Shown: positions 39,801 through 49,904 of the stretch, piece by piece
Layout of the letters: the number at the start of each line of letters is the position of its first letter
Position numbering within the stretch: position 1 is the stretch's first letter
Origin: Yoonia sp.
GTDB taxonomy: Bacteria; Pseudomonadota; Alphaproteobacteria; Rhodobacterales; Rhodobacteraceae
Assembly (NCBI RefSeq): GCF_030731595.1
Contig: NZ_JANQTS010000039.1
Span: forward strand, 1 to 64,000
Reading direction: 5' to 3'
DNA: 64,000 bases
Program-made: the position numbers and the translations under genes
Notes under the pieces: model-generated
Seen by the model: the letters and a program-made list of their open reading frames with translations, nothing else
What the model was told of the DNA's origin: nothing
Databases searched by the model: none

Positions 39801-40266
39801 GCGCCCTGTATTGCTGACAACGCTGACAACTGTACTGGGGCTGGCCCCATTGCTTTATGAAGGGTCCAATCAGGCGGAGTTTCTTAAGCCAACCGTTGTG
39901 ACGCTGGTCTTTGGCCTTGCCTTCGGGATGGTGCTTGTCTTGCTTGTCGTGCCCTCGGTCATGGCGATGCAGGCCGATGTCTATCGGCAGGTGCAGTCAG
40001 CCAAGCGGGCCTTGCGAGGGCGTAAACTGGCGATGTTTGTGCCAGCGGCTGTAGGTGCTGTTGCAGCCGCTATCCTGTTTGCGCTGACCATATTGCCGTT
40101 GCTTTGGACGGGGGTACCGTTTGAAGCAGTTGCACGTGTCGTGCCGATGCTACAGGGCGGGTTTGGGCCGGCGCTTGGCCTGTTTGTGCTGGGTCTGATA
40201 GTTGTGCTGCTGACGATCTACGTCATCGCCTTGGCCGGACAAAGCATGCGGCGCGCGCGCAGCTAG
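36871..40266 (+). CDS. Efflux RND transporter permease subunit
   Basis: 1131 aa; NLLLVLMITAGALAFPNMRAQFFPDV; IVVDDAIVVGEHADF; GMVGIIINDSIVLV. Confidence 0.95.
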   Translation: MVTGGERLNAGAGGILSYFTRHRTAANLLLVLMITAGALAFPNMRAQFFPDVVVDDLTVSVAWSGAGAEDVDAAIVQVLEPVLLAVEGVTASSSTSREGRASIRLEFAPGYDIDRAAEDVQLAVDSATNLPEDAEDASVRRGGWSDRVTDVVITGPVSVDQLGRFADEFATRLFAEGVTQVTVQGVAAPSTIVEVPSLSLIQYDIGLSDIAARIAEEAEADPAGDVSANARVRTGVAKRSAEEIGAIALRANPDGSTLTIADVAQIRVEGPDRERAYFVGDDAAIKVRVDRSATGDAIGMQQAVERVAVEMTATLPSGVSIELTNGRAEQITGRLNILLSNGFTGLMLVVALLFLFLNARTAFWVAFGIPVAMLAAIALMYAVGITFNMISLFALIITLGIVVDDAIVVGEHADFRVRHLGEDPTIAAEKAAKRMFSPVFSATLTTIIAFFGLVVIGGRFGDLISDIPFTVIVVLIASLVECFLILPNHLAHSMAHSAKEHWYDWPSRTVNRGFDWFRQTLFRPFMGLVIKARYPVFAMALVLLASQVALVIRGEVSWQFFNSPEQSQVTGNFAMLPGATREDTLEMMREMQRATEALGAQYEAEHGINPLQYVVAEIGGNSGRAIAGSDTKDADQLGAITIELIDADSRPYTSFEFVAALQDSVQQHPMAETVSFRRWGSGPGADSLDVQMFGADSDTLKAAAEALKTALAIYPEISGLEDTLAYDKEELILELTPQGQALGLSIDGLGRVLRNRLGGIEAASFPDGARSATIRVELPAGELSADFLDLTQIRTADGVYVPLADVVTVQTRTGFSTVRRENGIQLISVIGDLDGEDAARATEIQQIITDDILPRVESDFGVQTVLSGQSEQEQRFLSDARTGLILVLLGIYLTLAWIFSSWTRPVVVMSIIPFALVGTIYGHHLWGIPMSMFTVVGLIGMVGIIINDSIVLVTTIDEYAQDRGLVPAIIDGTVDRLRPVLLTTLTTVLGLAPLLYEGSNQAEFLKPTVVTLVFGLAFGMVLVLLVVPSVMAMQADVYRQVQSAKRALRGRKLAMFVPAAVGAVAAAILFALTILPLLWTGVPFEAVARVVPMLQGGFGPALGLFVLGLIVVLLTIYVIALAGQSMRRARS

Positions 40267-41063
40267 CTTGCGTCGCAGCCGAGAATATCAATCGCCCGAT
40301 CAGCGCCAAAGACCGTGATCCGGATGCCGGAACGATCAAGCGCAAAAGGTCCCCCGCTGGGATGAACCATATCGACGGTCGCATTGAGGACATCGCCATC
40401 GCGTGACACATCTGCTTCAGACACCCAAATGCTTGGATCGCTGGCTTCGATCATCACAAATTCAGAGCGGGCAGGTCGCGGCACATCAATCGTAGTGGTC
40501 AGTTGGATCCCGTCACTGATCGGCGCAATGGCGCAGGTGACAGAAGGAATACGCGCCTCGGCCTGTGAAAGGGGCTCTGCATCAAGTGCTGCGGAAATCG
40601 CGCTGTCGGCTGCACCGACTTGCGGCAAAAGCGCATCAAACTCCAGCGTCACCGGAATACAGATTTCCTCGCAGACGCCAATTGTCATCTCGCCCGCGAT
40701 GGCGATGTCGCGCGCGTCACCATCTGTTGCGATGGTCAATGGAAAGATCACGCTATCGTAGTATCCGATGGATCGTATGCCATCCGACACATAAACGCCC
40801 GGCGTGGGCCAGTGAGGCGTGATCTCGGCAATCGTGTCAGAGCCGCTGAAATGGAACTCGGGCGGAATTCCGGCAGCGCCAGGCGCGCGCCAATAGGTGA
40901 TCCAGCCAGGCGCAAGCGTGACCTTAAGGGCTGCGATGTGGTCGCCCGCGGCTGTACGCCATCCGGTCAGGACCTCGACTTGCGCCAAATCGTCAAAAGT
41001 CTGCGCGACGGGCAATGTCGGCAAACTCAGAAAGGCGAGGGTGATCAGCAGGTTTTTGCGCAT
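40263..41063 (-). CDS. DsbD alpha-like domain protein (protein-disulfide reductase N-terminal domain)
   Basis: Signal peptide; ALKVTLAPGWITYWRAPGAAGIPPEFHFSGS; GEMTIGVCEEICIPVTLEF. Confidence 0.87.
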   Translation of the reverse strand: MRKNLLITLAFLSLPTLPVAQTFDDLAQVEVLTGWRTAAGDHIAALKVTLAPGWITYWRAPGAAGIPPEFHFSGSDTIAEITPHWPTPGVYVSDGIRSIGYYDSVIFPLTIATDGDARDIAIAGEMTIGVCEEICIPVTLEFDALLPQVGAADSAISAALDAEPLSQAEARIPSVTCAIAPISDGIQLTTTIDVPRPARSEFVMIEASDPSIWVSEADVSRDGDVLNATVDMVHPSGGPFALDRSGIRITVFGADRAIDILGCDAS

Positions 41064-41167
41064 GATTCCTTAATTATGCATCAGCGCTGCAATGGGAAGT
41101 CACGTTTGCGCCAATCGATGCAATATTGATGCTTGCACCACGAGATGAGGTTACACATCTTGGTGAT

Positions 41168-41737
41168 ATGAAAGCCTTAGAATCCAAACTTGCCGGAAAG
41201 CTACTGATCGCGATGCCGGATATGTCCGACCCGCGTTTTGCCAAGACGGTGATTTACCTATGCGCGCATTCCGACGACGGAGGCATGGGGTTGATCGTGA
41301 ACAAACCCCAAAAAGAGATCAAGTTTGCCAAACTTCTCGAGCAAATGGACATCCCGGCCATACCGCATATGCGTGATGTCCAAGTGCACTATGGCGGCCC
41401 TGTGGATCAACAGCGCGGGTTTGTCTTGCATTCGCATGACTACACAGCGCAAACCGGCACGCTGCGCGTGGACCAGACATTCTGCATGACCGCCACAATC
41501 GAGGTGCTCGAGGATATCGCAAAGGGCAATGGCCCTGCGCGGTCGATCTTGGCCTTGGGCTATGCAGGTTGGGGGCCGGGTCAGTTGGAGTACGAGATTG
41601 GTCAGAACGGCTGGCTGACCTGCCCTGCCAGTGACCAGATCATTTTCGGAGATGATAACCAGAACAAATGGACGGCGGCACTGGGACTGCTGGGGATTGA
41701 TCCGCTGTTGTTATCTGGCACGGCGGGTCATGCCTAA
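41168..41737 (+). CDS. YqgE/AlgH family protein
   Basis: LAGKLLIAMPDMSDPRFAKTVIYLCAHSDDGGMGLIVNKP; YAGWGPGQLEYEI. Confidence 0.94.
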   Translation: MKALESKLAGKLLIAMPDMSDPRFAKTVIYLCAHSDDGGMGLIVNKPQKEIKFAKLLEQMDIPAIPHMRDVQVHYGGPVDQQRGFVLHSHDYTAQTGTLRVDQTFCMTATIEVLEDIAKGNGPARSILALGYAGWGPGQLEYEIGQNGWLTCPASDQIIFGDDNQNKWTAALGLLGIDPLLLSGTAGHA

Positions 41738-41792
41738 AGGACCACATCCTGACAGAGGATTTGAAACAGACTTTCTGTGAAGGGCTGACGCG

Positions 41793-42353
41793 CTAGGCGG
41801 GTGAGTCAAGCAATGCCTGCATGATCGCAAGCGCACTTTCGCTGGACCAATCGGCATCGCCTTGCATCCGCGCGATTTCCTGCCCCTCGGGGTCAAGAAT
41901 GATCGTCACAGGCAGGCCCAAAATACCCAGGTTGCGCGCCAGCGCCTGTCTCGGATCAGTGTGAAGTGGCAGATTATCCACGCCGATCTCGGCGAAGAAG
42001 CGTTCCATCGCAGGGCGCGGGTTGCGCCCTGTCGCGATTGTCACGACCTGCATGGCATCACCGCCCAGTTGCGTTTGCAGCGCAGACAGATGCGGCATTT
42101 CCTTGCGGCAGGGCGCGCACCACGTCGCCCAGAAATTCAGGACCACATATTGCCCCTGAAAATCGGCAAGGGTCATTTCGGTCCCGTCCTGCCCAGTAAA
42201 GGCCACGTCAGAGCCGGCCATCGGCGCGCTATGGAACATCAGCTTGCGCATATCACCCGTGCGCAGTTCGGCCACCTCGGACATATCGGCGACAGCGGTG
42301 TTTGCAACACCGTAAAGGGCCGTATAAAGCAGGGCAAACAGTAACTTTCGCAT
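41793..42353 (-). CDS. TlpA-like thiol-disulfide oxidoreductase
   Basis: [22 protein letters not shown]-terminal signal. Confidence 0.93.
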   Translation of the reverse strand: MRKLLFALLYTALYGVANTAVADMSEVAELRTGDMRKLMFHSAPMAGSDVAFTGQDGTEMTLADFQGQYVVLNFWATWCAPCRKEMPHLSALQTQLGGDAMQVVTIATGRNPRPAMERFFAEIGVDNLPLHTDPRQALARNLGILGLPVTIILDPEGQEIARMQGDADWSSESALAIMQALLDSPA

Positions 42354-42367
42354 GGGCGACTTCCTTT

Positions 42368-43756
42368 ATGACCAAATCCGCAAACACAATGTGGGGCGGG
42401 CGTTTTGCCGCCGGACCAGACGCGATCATGGAGGCTATCAATGCCTCGATCGGGTTTGACCGCCGTCTTGCACCGCAGGACATCGCAGGTTCACGTGCCC
42501 ATGCCGCCATGTTGGCCGCCTGTGGCATCATTACCGATAACGATGCAAAAGCCATCCGTGAAGGCCTGCTCACCGTATTGTCAGAGATTGAAACGGGAGA
42601 ATTTCCGTTTTCGACCGCACTCGAAGATATCCATATGAATGTCGAGGCGCGCCTGCGCGATCTGATCGGCGAACCAGCGGGCCGTCTGCATACCGCGCGG
42701 TCCCGCAATGATCAGGTTGCGGTCGATTTCCGCCTTTGGGTCCGTGACCAGTGCGATCAGGCCGATGCGGCGCTGGCGGCCTTGCAAAAGGCTCTGCTCG
42801 GTCAGGCAGAGGCAGGGGCCGATTGGGTTATGCCCGGCTTTACCCATTTGCAGACGGCACAGCCCGTCACATGGGGCCATCATATGCTGGCCTATGTCGA
42901 AATGTTCGCGCGCGACCGCTCGCGTTTTGCGGATGCGCGGGCGCGGATGAATACATCGCCCTTGGGCGCTGCTGCCTTGGCGGGCACCTCCTTCCCGATT
43001 GACCGCCAGATGACCGCCACGGCGCTGGGCTTTGACCGCCCGATGGCCAATTCGCTGGATGCTGTGGCCGACCGCGATTTCGCCTTGGAGTTTCTGGCCA
43101 GCGCCAGCATCTGCGCAATGCACCTGAGCCGTCTGGCCGAAGAACTGGTGATCTGGTCCTCTGCCCAGTTCCGCTTTGTTAAGATGTCCGACAAATGGTC
43201 GACCGGATCGTCGATTATGCCGCAAAAACGCAACCCTGATGCGGCCGAGCTGATCCGTGCCAAAATTGGACGGATCTTTGGCGCGAACGTCGCCCTGATG
43301 ACGGTGATGAAGGGCCTGCCACTGACCTATTCCAAGGACATGCAGGAAGACAAGGAACAGACCTTTGACGCTGCCGACAACCTGATGCTGGCCTTGGCGG
43401 CCATGTCGGGGATGGTCACGGATATGACCGCGCAGCGCGACAACCTCAAAGCCGCAGCCTCCAGCGGATTTTCGACCGCGACCGATCTTGCGGATTGGCT
43501 GGTGCGTGAACTTGGGCTACCGTTCAGGGATGCACATCACGTGACCGGGTCTTTGGTGGCGATGGCCGAGGGCAAAGGCTGTGATCTGCCGGACCTGACG
43601 CTTGCAGATATGCAAAGCATTCATGCAGAGATCCGGCCAGATGTCTTTGATGTGTTGGGGGTAGAAAATTCGGTCGCGTCGCGCACCAGTTTTGGCGGGA
43701 CGGCACCGGAACAGGTCCGCGCACAGGTGGCGCATTGGAAAGAGGTCTTGAAATGA
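42368..43756 (+). CDS. argH: Argininosuccinate lyase
   Basis: [48 protein letters not shown]. Confidence 0.96.
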   Translation: MTKSANTMWGGRFAAGPDAIMEAINASIGFDRRLAPQDIAGSRAHAAMLAACGIITDNDAKAIREGLLTVLSEIETGEFPFSTALEDIHMNVEARLRDLIGEPAGRLHTARSRNDQVAVDFRLWVRDQCDQADAALAALQKALLGQAEAGADWVMPGFTHLQTAQPVTWGHHMLAYVEMFARDRSRFADARARMNTSPLGAAALAGTSFPIDRQMTATALGFDRPMANSLDAVADRDFALEFLASASICAMHLSRLAEELVIWSSAQFRFVKMSDKWSTGSSIMPQKRNPDAAELIRAKIGRIFGANVALMTVMKGLPLTYSKDMQEDKEQTFDAADNLMLALAAMSGMVTDMTAQRDNLKAAASSGFSTATDLADWLVRELGLPFRDAHHVTGSLVAMAEGKGCDLPDLTLADMQSIHAEIRPDVFDVLGVENSVASRTSFGGTAPEQVRAQVAHWKEVLK

Positions 43757-43926
43757 AGCGTATCGCCTTGATTTTGATGATTGCGGCTCTTGCTGGATGC
43801 GGTGCAGATGGTGCGCCGTGGACTCCCAGCGCCAATCTGGGGCTGAGTATCGGCACCGGCGGCGTGAGCACTGGCGCCAGTCTGGGCGCCTCGAATGGTA
43901 CGGTCTCGGTTGGGGTTGGCATCTGA
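43753..43926 (+). CDS. Small Gly/Ser-rich lipoprotein (57 aa)
   Basis: [57 protein letters not shown]; lipobox LAGC; ATGA overlap with argH. Confidence 0.75.
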   Translation: MKRIALILMIAALAGCGADGAPWTPSANLGLSIGTGGVSTGASLGASNGTVSVGVGI

Positions 43927-44261
43927 TGCGGAATGTTTTTCTTGTGTTGGCGATTTGGGGTGCCATTCACCCGATGTATTACTTCATCAGTTGGTTTCAG
44001 GCCGAGGGGTGGAGCCTTTTGGCGATGGTCGATGCCTGGCATGTCAACGCCGCAACAAGCGGTTTGGTATGGGATCTGACGATTGCCGCAGTGACCCTGA
44101 CCGTCTGGATCGTGTTCGAGGCATTCCGGACGAAAAACTGGCTGAGCCTGATCGCGATACCGGCCACATTCTGTATCGGGGTCAGTTGTGGCTTGCCACT
44201 GTATCTGTATCTGCGTGACCGCGTCGTTTATGCCCGCGACAAAAGACAAGTCCGCGTCTAA
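43926..44261 (+). CDS. DUF2834 domain-containing membrane protein
   Basis: [66 protein letters not shown]; true start inside the longer ORF-track entry. Confidence 0.85.
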   Translation: MRNVFLVLAIWGAIHPMYYFISWFQAEGWSLLAMVDAWHVNAATSGLVWDLTIAAVTLTVWIVFEAFRTKNWLSLIAIPATFCIGVSCGLPLYLYLRDRVVYARDKRQVRV

Positions 44262-44334
44262 CGCCTCAAATCAGGGTTGGTCTTTGCCCGCGATCTGATA
44301 TGTCGGTGGCTGGCTTTGGACAAGGAACGCTGGC

Positions 44335-45603
44335 TTGGATCATTTTCTTTATCGTGACGGCGCGCTCTACGCCGAGGACGTTCCTGTGGCAGAGATTGCT
44401 GCGGCGGTAGGGACCCCGTTTTATGTCTATTCCACAGCGACACTGAAGCGCCATTTTTCACTGTTTGACGAGGCGCTGGGCTGGGCAGACCACCTTGTCT
44501 GCTTTGCGATGAAATCCCTGTCCAACCAAGCGGTGATCAAGCTCCTGGGCGATGCCGGTGCTGGCATGGATGTCGTGTCTGGAGGCGAATACATGCGCGC
44601 CAAGGCTGCTGGCGTGCCGGGTGATCGCATTGTGTTTTCAGGCGTGGGCAAGACCGCCGATGAAATGCGTCTTGCGATTGAAGGCGGGATTCGACAGTTC
44701 AACGTCGAAAGCGAACCCGAGATGATCATGCTGGACCGCGTGGCGCAATCGCTGGGTGCCGTCGTGCCGATTACCGTGCGGGTGAATCCGGATGTCGATG
44801 CCAAAACCCACGCGAAAATTGCGACCGGAAAATCCGAGAACAAGTTCGGCATTCCAATCAGCCGCGCTCGCGAGGTCTATGCGATGGCGGGCACGATGCC
44901 TGGCCTGAAGGTCATCGGGATTGATGTGCATATCGGGTCCCAATTGACCGAATTGGCGCCGTTCGAGGCGGCCTATCGCAAGGTGGCCGAACTCACCGAA
45001 CAGTTGCGCGCCGATGGTCACGAGATCAAGCGCCTTGATCTGGGCGGCGGTTTGGGGATTCCCTATGCCCGTTCCAACGAAGCCCCGCCTTTGCCGACAG
45101 ATTATGGTGCGCTCATTCAGCGCACCGTGGGGCATCTGGGCTGCGAGATCGAGATTGAACCGGGTCGGTTGATTTCGGGCAATGCGGGGTTGATGGTGTC
45201 CAAGGTGATCTATGTGAAATCAGGTGAAGACCGTGATTTCCTGATCCTTGACGGCGCCATGAACGATCTGATCCGTCCAGCCATGTACGACGCATGGCAT
45301 GATATTATCCCTGTAAAAGAGCCTGCACCGGGTGCCGCGCCTGCAAAATACGATATTGTCGGGCCTGTTTGCGAAAGCGGCGATACTTTTGCGAAAGGGC
45401 GTGAAATGCCCGCGGTGCAAGCGGATGATCTGGTCGCTTTCCGCTCTGCTGGGGCCTATGGCGCGGTGATGGCGTCAGAGTACAATTCGCGCCCCTTGAT
45501 CCCAGAGGTGTTGGTGGACAAAGATCAATTTGCAGTTATCCGCGCACGCCCTACCTATGAAGAAATGATTGCACGCGATACGCTGCCCATGTGGTTAGAA
45601 TAG
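44335..45603 (+). CDS. lysA: Diaminopimelate decarboxylase
   Basis: FYVYSTATLKRHF; GIDVHIGSQLTELAPFE; GPVCESGDTFAKGREMP. Confidence 0.96.
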   Translation: MDHFLYRDGALYAEDVPVAEIAAAVGTPFYVYSTATLKRHFSLFDEALGWADHLVCFAMKSLSNQAVIKLLGDAGAGMDVVSGGEYMRAKAAGVPGDRIVFSGVGKTADEMRLAIEGGIRQFNVESEPEMIMLDRVAQSLGAVVPITVRVNPDVDAKTHAKIATGKSENKFGIPISRAREVYAMAGTMPGLKVIGIDVHIGSQLTELAPFEAAYRKVAELTEQLRADGHEIKRLDLGGGLGIPYARSNEAPPLPTDYGALIQRTVGHLGCEIEIEPGRLISGNAGLMVSKVIYVKSGEDRDFLILDGAMNDLIRPAMYDAWHDIIPVKEPAPGAAPAKYDIVGPVCESGDTFAKGREMPAVQADDLVAFRSAGAYGAVMASEYNSRPLIPEVLVDKDQFAVIRARPTYEEMIARDTLPMWLE

Positions 45604-48260
45604 CGCAAGCTTCGCAGGACTGGCCCGTGGTGCAAAAAAATGGGAGACGCCCGCTGAAAGATCAGCACGACCAGATGCGCCACTTGCGCCTGCCTGTCGC
45701 AGCCACCCGTGCCGGGATGGTGGCCGAAGAGGTCGTGCGCGCCTTCTGGCCTTTCTGGACCGTCGTGTTCCTTGTGCTTGCCCCGTTGATGATGGGCTGG
45801 CAGGACACTCTGCCGCTCGAGGCGTTTTGGGCTGGCGCTGTCATTTCGGTCATATCCTGTCTTGCGACACTTGTTTGGGGTATTCGTCGGTTTCGGGTCC
45901 CGTCATCCGCAGAGGCGCTCGCGCGGGTCGACGCAGCCTTGCCCGGTCGCCCAATTGCTGCTGTCGCCGATACCCAAGCCATTGGAGGCGGTGATGCTGC
46001 GTCCGAGGCCGTGTGGCAGGCACACATCGCGCGGATGGCCGAGCAAACCAAAAAAGCGCGGCCTGTCGAGCCGGACCTGCGTATCTCTGATCGCGACCCC
46101 TATGGTTTGCGCTTTATTGCGCTCTTGTTTTTCGTTGCCGCCCTTATGTTCGGTTCTCTGTTCCGCGTGAGTTCGGTGGGTCAGATTGTTGCCGGAGGTG
46201 AGCAGACGCTTGTGACCGGTCCGGTTTGGGAGGGTTGGGTGGAGCCACCCGCCTATACAGGCAGGCCGTCACTTTATCTCAATGACGTGCCACCCGGTCC
46301 CCTGAGCGTCCCAGTGGGAAGCCAGATCACGTTGCGCCTTTATGGCGAAGTGGGCGCGCTGACTGTGGCAGAGACCGTTTCGGGGCGGGTCGATGACATT
46401 GGCTTGGCTTCAGACGCGCAGCAGCAGTTCACGATTGCGAAGTCGGGTACGCTGACAATCAGTGGCGGTACGTCCACGACATGGGAGGTGACCGCCATTG
46501 CCGATGACGCCCCGACCGTAGATTTGACCGGACCTATCGAATCCGATGCGATGGGAGAGATGTCACAACCCTTTGCGGCATCGGATGACTATGGAATCGA
46601 ATCGGGGACCGCGACCATTGCGCTGGATTTGGCAGCGGTCGATCGCAGCCACGGTCTGGCGATTGACCCAGACCCCATTGATCCTTTGGTGCTGGACTTG
46701 CCGATGCCCTTCACGGGCGACCGGTCGGATTTCGATGATTTCCTCGTCGATAACCTCAGCGAGCATCCGCTTGCCAATTTGCCGGTGACGCTCCAGCTGA
46801 CCGTGACGGACGCAGCAGGACAGACCGGTTCCACCCCTGCGGAACCGTTGATTTTGCCGGGCCGTCGTTTTTTCCAGCCTTTCGCCAAAGCTGTGATCGA
46901 ACAACGCCGTGACTTGATGTGGTCAAAGGCCAATGCGCCACGCATCAATCAGATCCTGCGCGCTGTTTCTCATCGCCCCGAGGGACTGTTTTCCAATGAA
47001 ACGACTTACCTGCGCCTGCGCACCATTATTCGTCGCATGGATAACTTTGCCGAAACCGGCATGACCGACGAAGCACAGGCCGAAATCGTCGAGGCGCTTT
47101 GGGATCTTGCGATCCAGTTGGAGGATGGCCGCCTTGCCGACGCCCGCGAGCGGTTGCGCCGCGCGCAGGAACGGCTGGCCGAGGCGATGCGCGATGGTGC
47201 GTCAGACGAAGAAATTGCGGAACTGATGCAGGAATTGCGCGAGGCAACGGACGATTACCTGCGCATGTTGGCTGAACAGGCTGAACCCTCCGATGGCACA
47301 GATCAGGCTGACAGCGGCCAGCAGGGCCAGCAGATGGGCATGGACGAGCTGCAAGCGCTGATGGATCGCATTGAAGAGCTGATGCAAGAAGGCCGGATGG
47401 CCGAGGCGCAAGAACTCATGGAACAGCTCAACCAGATGATGGAAAACCTGCGCGTGACCCAAGGCGAAGGCGGCGATGGACCGCAATCGCCGGGCCAGCA
47501 ATCCATGCAAGATCTGGCTGACACGCTGCGCGAACAAGAAGAACTGTCCGATGACAGCTTTAGCGAGTTGCAGGACCAGTTTGGCCCGGGAGAGCAAGGC
47601 CAACAGCAACCCGGTCAGCAGGGCCAGCAGCCTGGCCAGCAGGGCCAGAACGGCGAACAGCCCGGGCAAGATGGTCAGCAAGGCCAAGGCCAAGGTACAG
47701 GCGAGGACGGCCAAACTGGTGATCAGCGCGGCGATGGCGCAGGTGGCGAAGGCGACCAGCGCAGCTTGGCACAGCGTCAGCAGGCCCTGCGCCAAGAGCT
47801 ACAACGCCAGCGCGACGGATTGCCCGATCTTGGGGGCGAAGCAGGCGATATTGCACGCCGGTCACTGGACCGTGCCGAAGGTGCGATGGAAGGTGCTGAA
47901 GATGCGTTGCGTGACGGCGATCTGGCCGAAGCGATAGACCAGCAGGCAGAAGCTATGGATGCCCTGCGCAATGGTATGCGCGAATTGGGGCAGGCTCTGG
48001 CCGAAAACCAAAACATGCAGCCGGGCCAAGGGTCAGAACAAGGTGAAGCCGCCGGTCGCCCGATCCCCGGACAACGCGACCCTTTGGGCCGCGAGATGGG
48101 TAATACCGGCCAACTTGGCACGGATCAGCAATTGTTGGGTGGCGACGATGTCAACCGCCGCGCCGAAGAACTGCTCGATGAGATTCGCCGCCGCTCTGCC
48201 CAACAAAGCCGTCCAGAGATCGAACGCGATTACCTGCGCCGTTTGCTGGACCAATTCTAG
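45591..48260 (+). CDS. TIGR02302 family protein (DUF4175)
   Basis: 889 aa; N-terminal TMs, FFQPFAKAVIEQRRDLMWSKANAPRINQILRAVSHRPEG, long charged coiled coil, Q/G-rich segment. Confidence 0.9.
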   Translation: MVRIAQASQDWPVVQKNGRRPLKDQHDQMRHLRLPVAATRAGMVAEEVVRAFWPFWTVVFLVLAPLMMGWQDTLPLEAFWAGAVISVISCLATLVWGIRRFRVPSSAEALARVDAALPGRPIAAVADTQAIGGGDAASEAVWQAHIARMAEQTKKARPVEPDLRISDRDPYGLRFIALLFFVAALMFGSLFRVSSVGQIVAGGEQTLVTGPVWEGWVEPPAYTGRPSLYLNDVPPGPLSVPVGSQITLRLYGEVGALTVAETVSGRVDDIGLASDAQQQFTIAKSGTLTISGGTSTTWEVTAIADDAPTVDLTGPIESDAMGEMSQPFAASDDYGIESGTATIALDLAAVDRSHGLAIDPDPIDPLVLDLPMPFTGDRSDFDDFLVDNLSEHPLANLPVTLQLTVTDAAGQTGSTPAEPLILPGRRFFQPFAKAVIEQRRDLMWSKANAPRINQILRAVSHRPEGLFSNETTYLRLRTIIRRMDNFAETGMTDEAQAEIVEALWDLAIQLEDGRLADARERLRRAQERLAEAMRDGASDEEIAELMQELREATDDYLRMLAEQAEPSDGTDQADSGQQGQQMGMDELQALMDRIEELMQEGRMAEAQELMEQLNQMMENLRVTQGEGGDGPQSPGQQSMQDLADTLREQEELSDDSFSELQDQFGPGEQGQQQPGQQGQQPGQQGQNGEQPGQDGQQGQGQGTGEDGQTGDQRGDGAGGEGDQRSLAQRQQALRQELQRQRDGLPDLGGEAGDIARRSLDRAEGAMEGAEDALRDGDLAEAIDQQAEAMDALRNGMRELGQALAENQNMQPGQGSEQGEAAGRPIPGQRDPLGREMGNTGQLGTDQQLLGGDDVNRRAEELLDEIRRRSAQQSRPEIERDYLRRLLDQF
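47575..47770 (+). repeat. Low-complexity Q/G/P-rich coding repeat (GQQGQQPGQQGQ...)
   Basis: Degenerate CAGGGCCAGCAG-type units within the TIGR02302 gene. Confidence 0.8.
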
Positions 48261-48283
48261 AAGCAGAAACCTAAAGTATCGGG

Positions 48284-49066
48284 TTAGCCTGAAAACAGGC
48301 CGCTGACAAAGGTGTTCAAAGAAATCCGCAATTGATCGACTGTGGTCACGTAGTCTGCCATGAACGCGCGTGTTTGCGGCAGGTTCTCGGTGATCAGGTC
48401 AGCAAAGAAATACGGCGCGACCAGCACGACCAGCAGCAGAAGCACCAGAAAGAAACCACGGCGAAAACCACTGCGCTGGACGGCTTCGCTCTTTTCGGCC
48501 TCGGTCAGGCCCGACGTATCATTTGCTTCGGCACGCGCACGCAAAGCCGCGTTGATTTCAGTGATATCCGGTATTGATCTGGCTTGCGTATCAGCGACGG
48601 CAGCGGCTGCTGCTGACACACTTGCCTTGACGGCCCGGGTTCCGCCTTCGGCTTCGGTCATCTGTGCGATGCGTTTGCGGGTTTCATCAGCATCCACGAC
48701 TTGCGCTGTTCTGTCCGCTTGTGTCATCGGCGGCCTTGCAGCCTGACTTCCGGGGATGTCGTTTTGGGAGTTGGCGCCCAAAGACGCTTCTTCACGCAAG
48801 ATACTGGCGACTGCTTCGTCCAAGGCTTTGCGTGGCGGTTGGGCTGCGGGGGCGATCGGTTTGTCTTCGCTCTCGTTTGATCCCGCCTTGGTCACTTCTA
48901 CTTTTGGCAAACTGCGCGACAACTCGCGTCCGGCCACGACCGGTTTGTCCGTCTGAAACCAAGTCTGTTGACAGTTTGAACATTGCACATCGCGACCGCC
49001 CGATGGGATCGCTTCATCTGCAACGTCATATTGAGCCTCGCAATTAGGGCAAATGAGCCTCATCAT
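48284..49066 (-). CDS. Zinc-ribbon domain protein (MJ0042-type), single C-terminal TM
   Basis: MRLICPNCEAQYDVADEAIPSGGRDVQCSNCQQTWFQT. Confidence 0.92.
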   Translation of the reverse strand: MMRLICPNCEAQYDVADEAIPSGGRDVQCSNCQQTWFQTDKPVVAGRELSRSLPKVEVTKAGSNESEDKPIAPAAQPPRKALDEAVASILREEASLGANSQNDIPGSQAARPPMTQADRTAQVVDADETRKRIAQMTEAEGGTRAVKASVSAAAAAVADTQARSIPDITEINAALRARAEANDTSGLTEAEKSEAVQRSGFRRGFFLVLLLLVVLVAPYFFADLITENLPQTRAFMADYVTTVDQLRISLNTFVSGLFSG

Positions 49067-49229
49067 ACCAATCCTTCTGCCCGGCCTTGTTACACTATTG
49101 TTTTTATAGCCGTCTCCAATCTAGCAATGACTACGGCAAACGCAAAGGATTTGCGTATGTAGACCTGTCCGGAGATTGAAACCTGTTGCAGTTTTGGGCA
49201 GAAGGGCGGTGTAGGGCAGGGGAAAAGCT

Positions 49230-49904
49230 TTGATTGAACTTGATAAAGTGTCTTATGGATACGGCGGAACGGCGCTTTTTTCCCAGTTATCTCTGACACT
49301 TGCGCCGGGGTCGTTCCATTTTTTGACGGGCCCGTCGGGCGCGGGGAAAACCACATTGCTGCGCTTGTGTTATGCTGACTTGCGGGCAACGGCAGGGAAA
49401 GTGCGTATTTTCGGGCAGGATGCGGCGTCGTTGGATCGTGATGCGGTGGCGATGTCTCGCCGACGCATCGGTGTGGTTCATCAGGATTGCCAATTCCTTG
49501 ATCACCTCAGTATCGCCGAGAATATTGCCTTGCCATTGACGGTATCAGGCCGTGAACAAGAGGTTTCGGGAAACCTGCAGGAGCTGCTCAATTGGGTCGG
49601 TTTGGGCCCGCAAGCAAATCAGCTTCCGCCGCAGTTGTCCGGTGGTGAGCGGCAGCGAGCCGCCCTCGCCCGTGCCGTGATCGTTTCGCCAGAGATCATT
49701 ATCGCGGACGAACCCACCGGCAACGTCGACTGGGAAATGTCCCAGCGGTTGCTGAGTTTGTTGGTTGAGCTGAACAAGATGGGCAAGACGATTCTGATCG
49801 CGACACATGACCTTGCCATGATCCGGTCAATGAAGGCGGATGTGAGTGCACGTGTCTTGCGGCTCAAGGACGGGCAATTGATGCAGGCGGGGTCAGAGCT
49901 TTGA
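49230..49904 (+). CDS. ftsE: Cell division ATP-binding protein FtsE
   Basis: Walker A GPSGAGKTT, LSGGERQRAALARAVIVSPEIIIADEPTGNVD; next gene FtsX-like. Confidence 0.93.
   Translation: MIELDKVSYGYGGTALFSQLSLTLAPGSFHFLTGPSGAGKTTLLRLCYADLRATAGKVRIFGQDAASLDRDAVAMSRRRIGVVHQDCQFLDHLSIAENIALPLTVSGREQEVSGNLQELLNWVGLGPQANQLPPQLSGGERQRAALARAVIVSPEIIIADEPTGNVDWEMSQRLLSLLVELNKMGKTILIATHDLAMIRSMKADVSARVLRLKDGQLMQAGSEL

Noticed and set aside
47575-47770. CAG/GGC-rich repeats considered as a CRISPR or tandem array
   Set aside because: In-frame Q/G/P-coding low complexity with no constant repeat and unique spacers.
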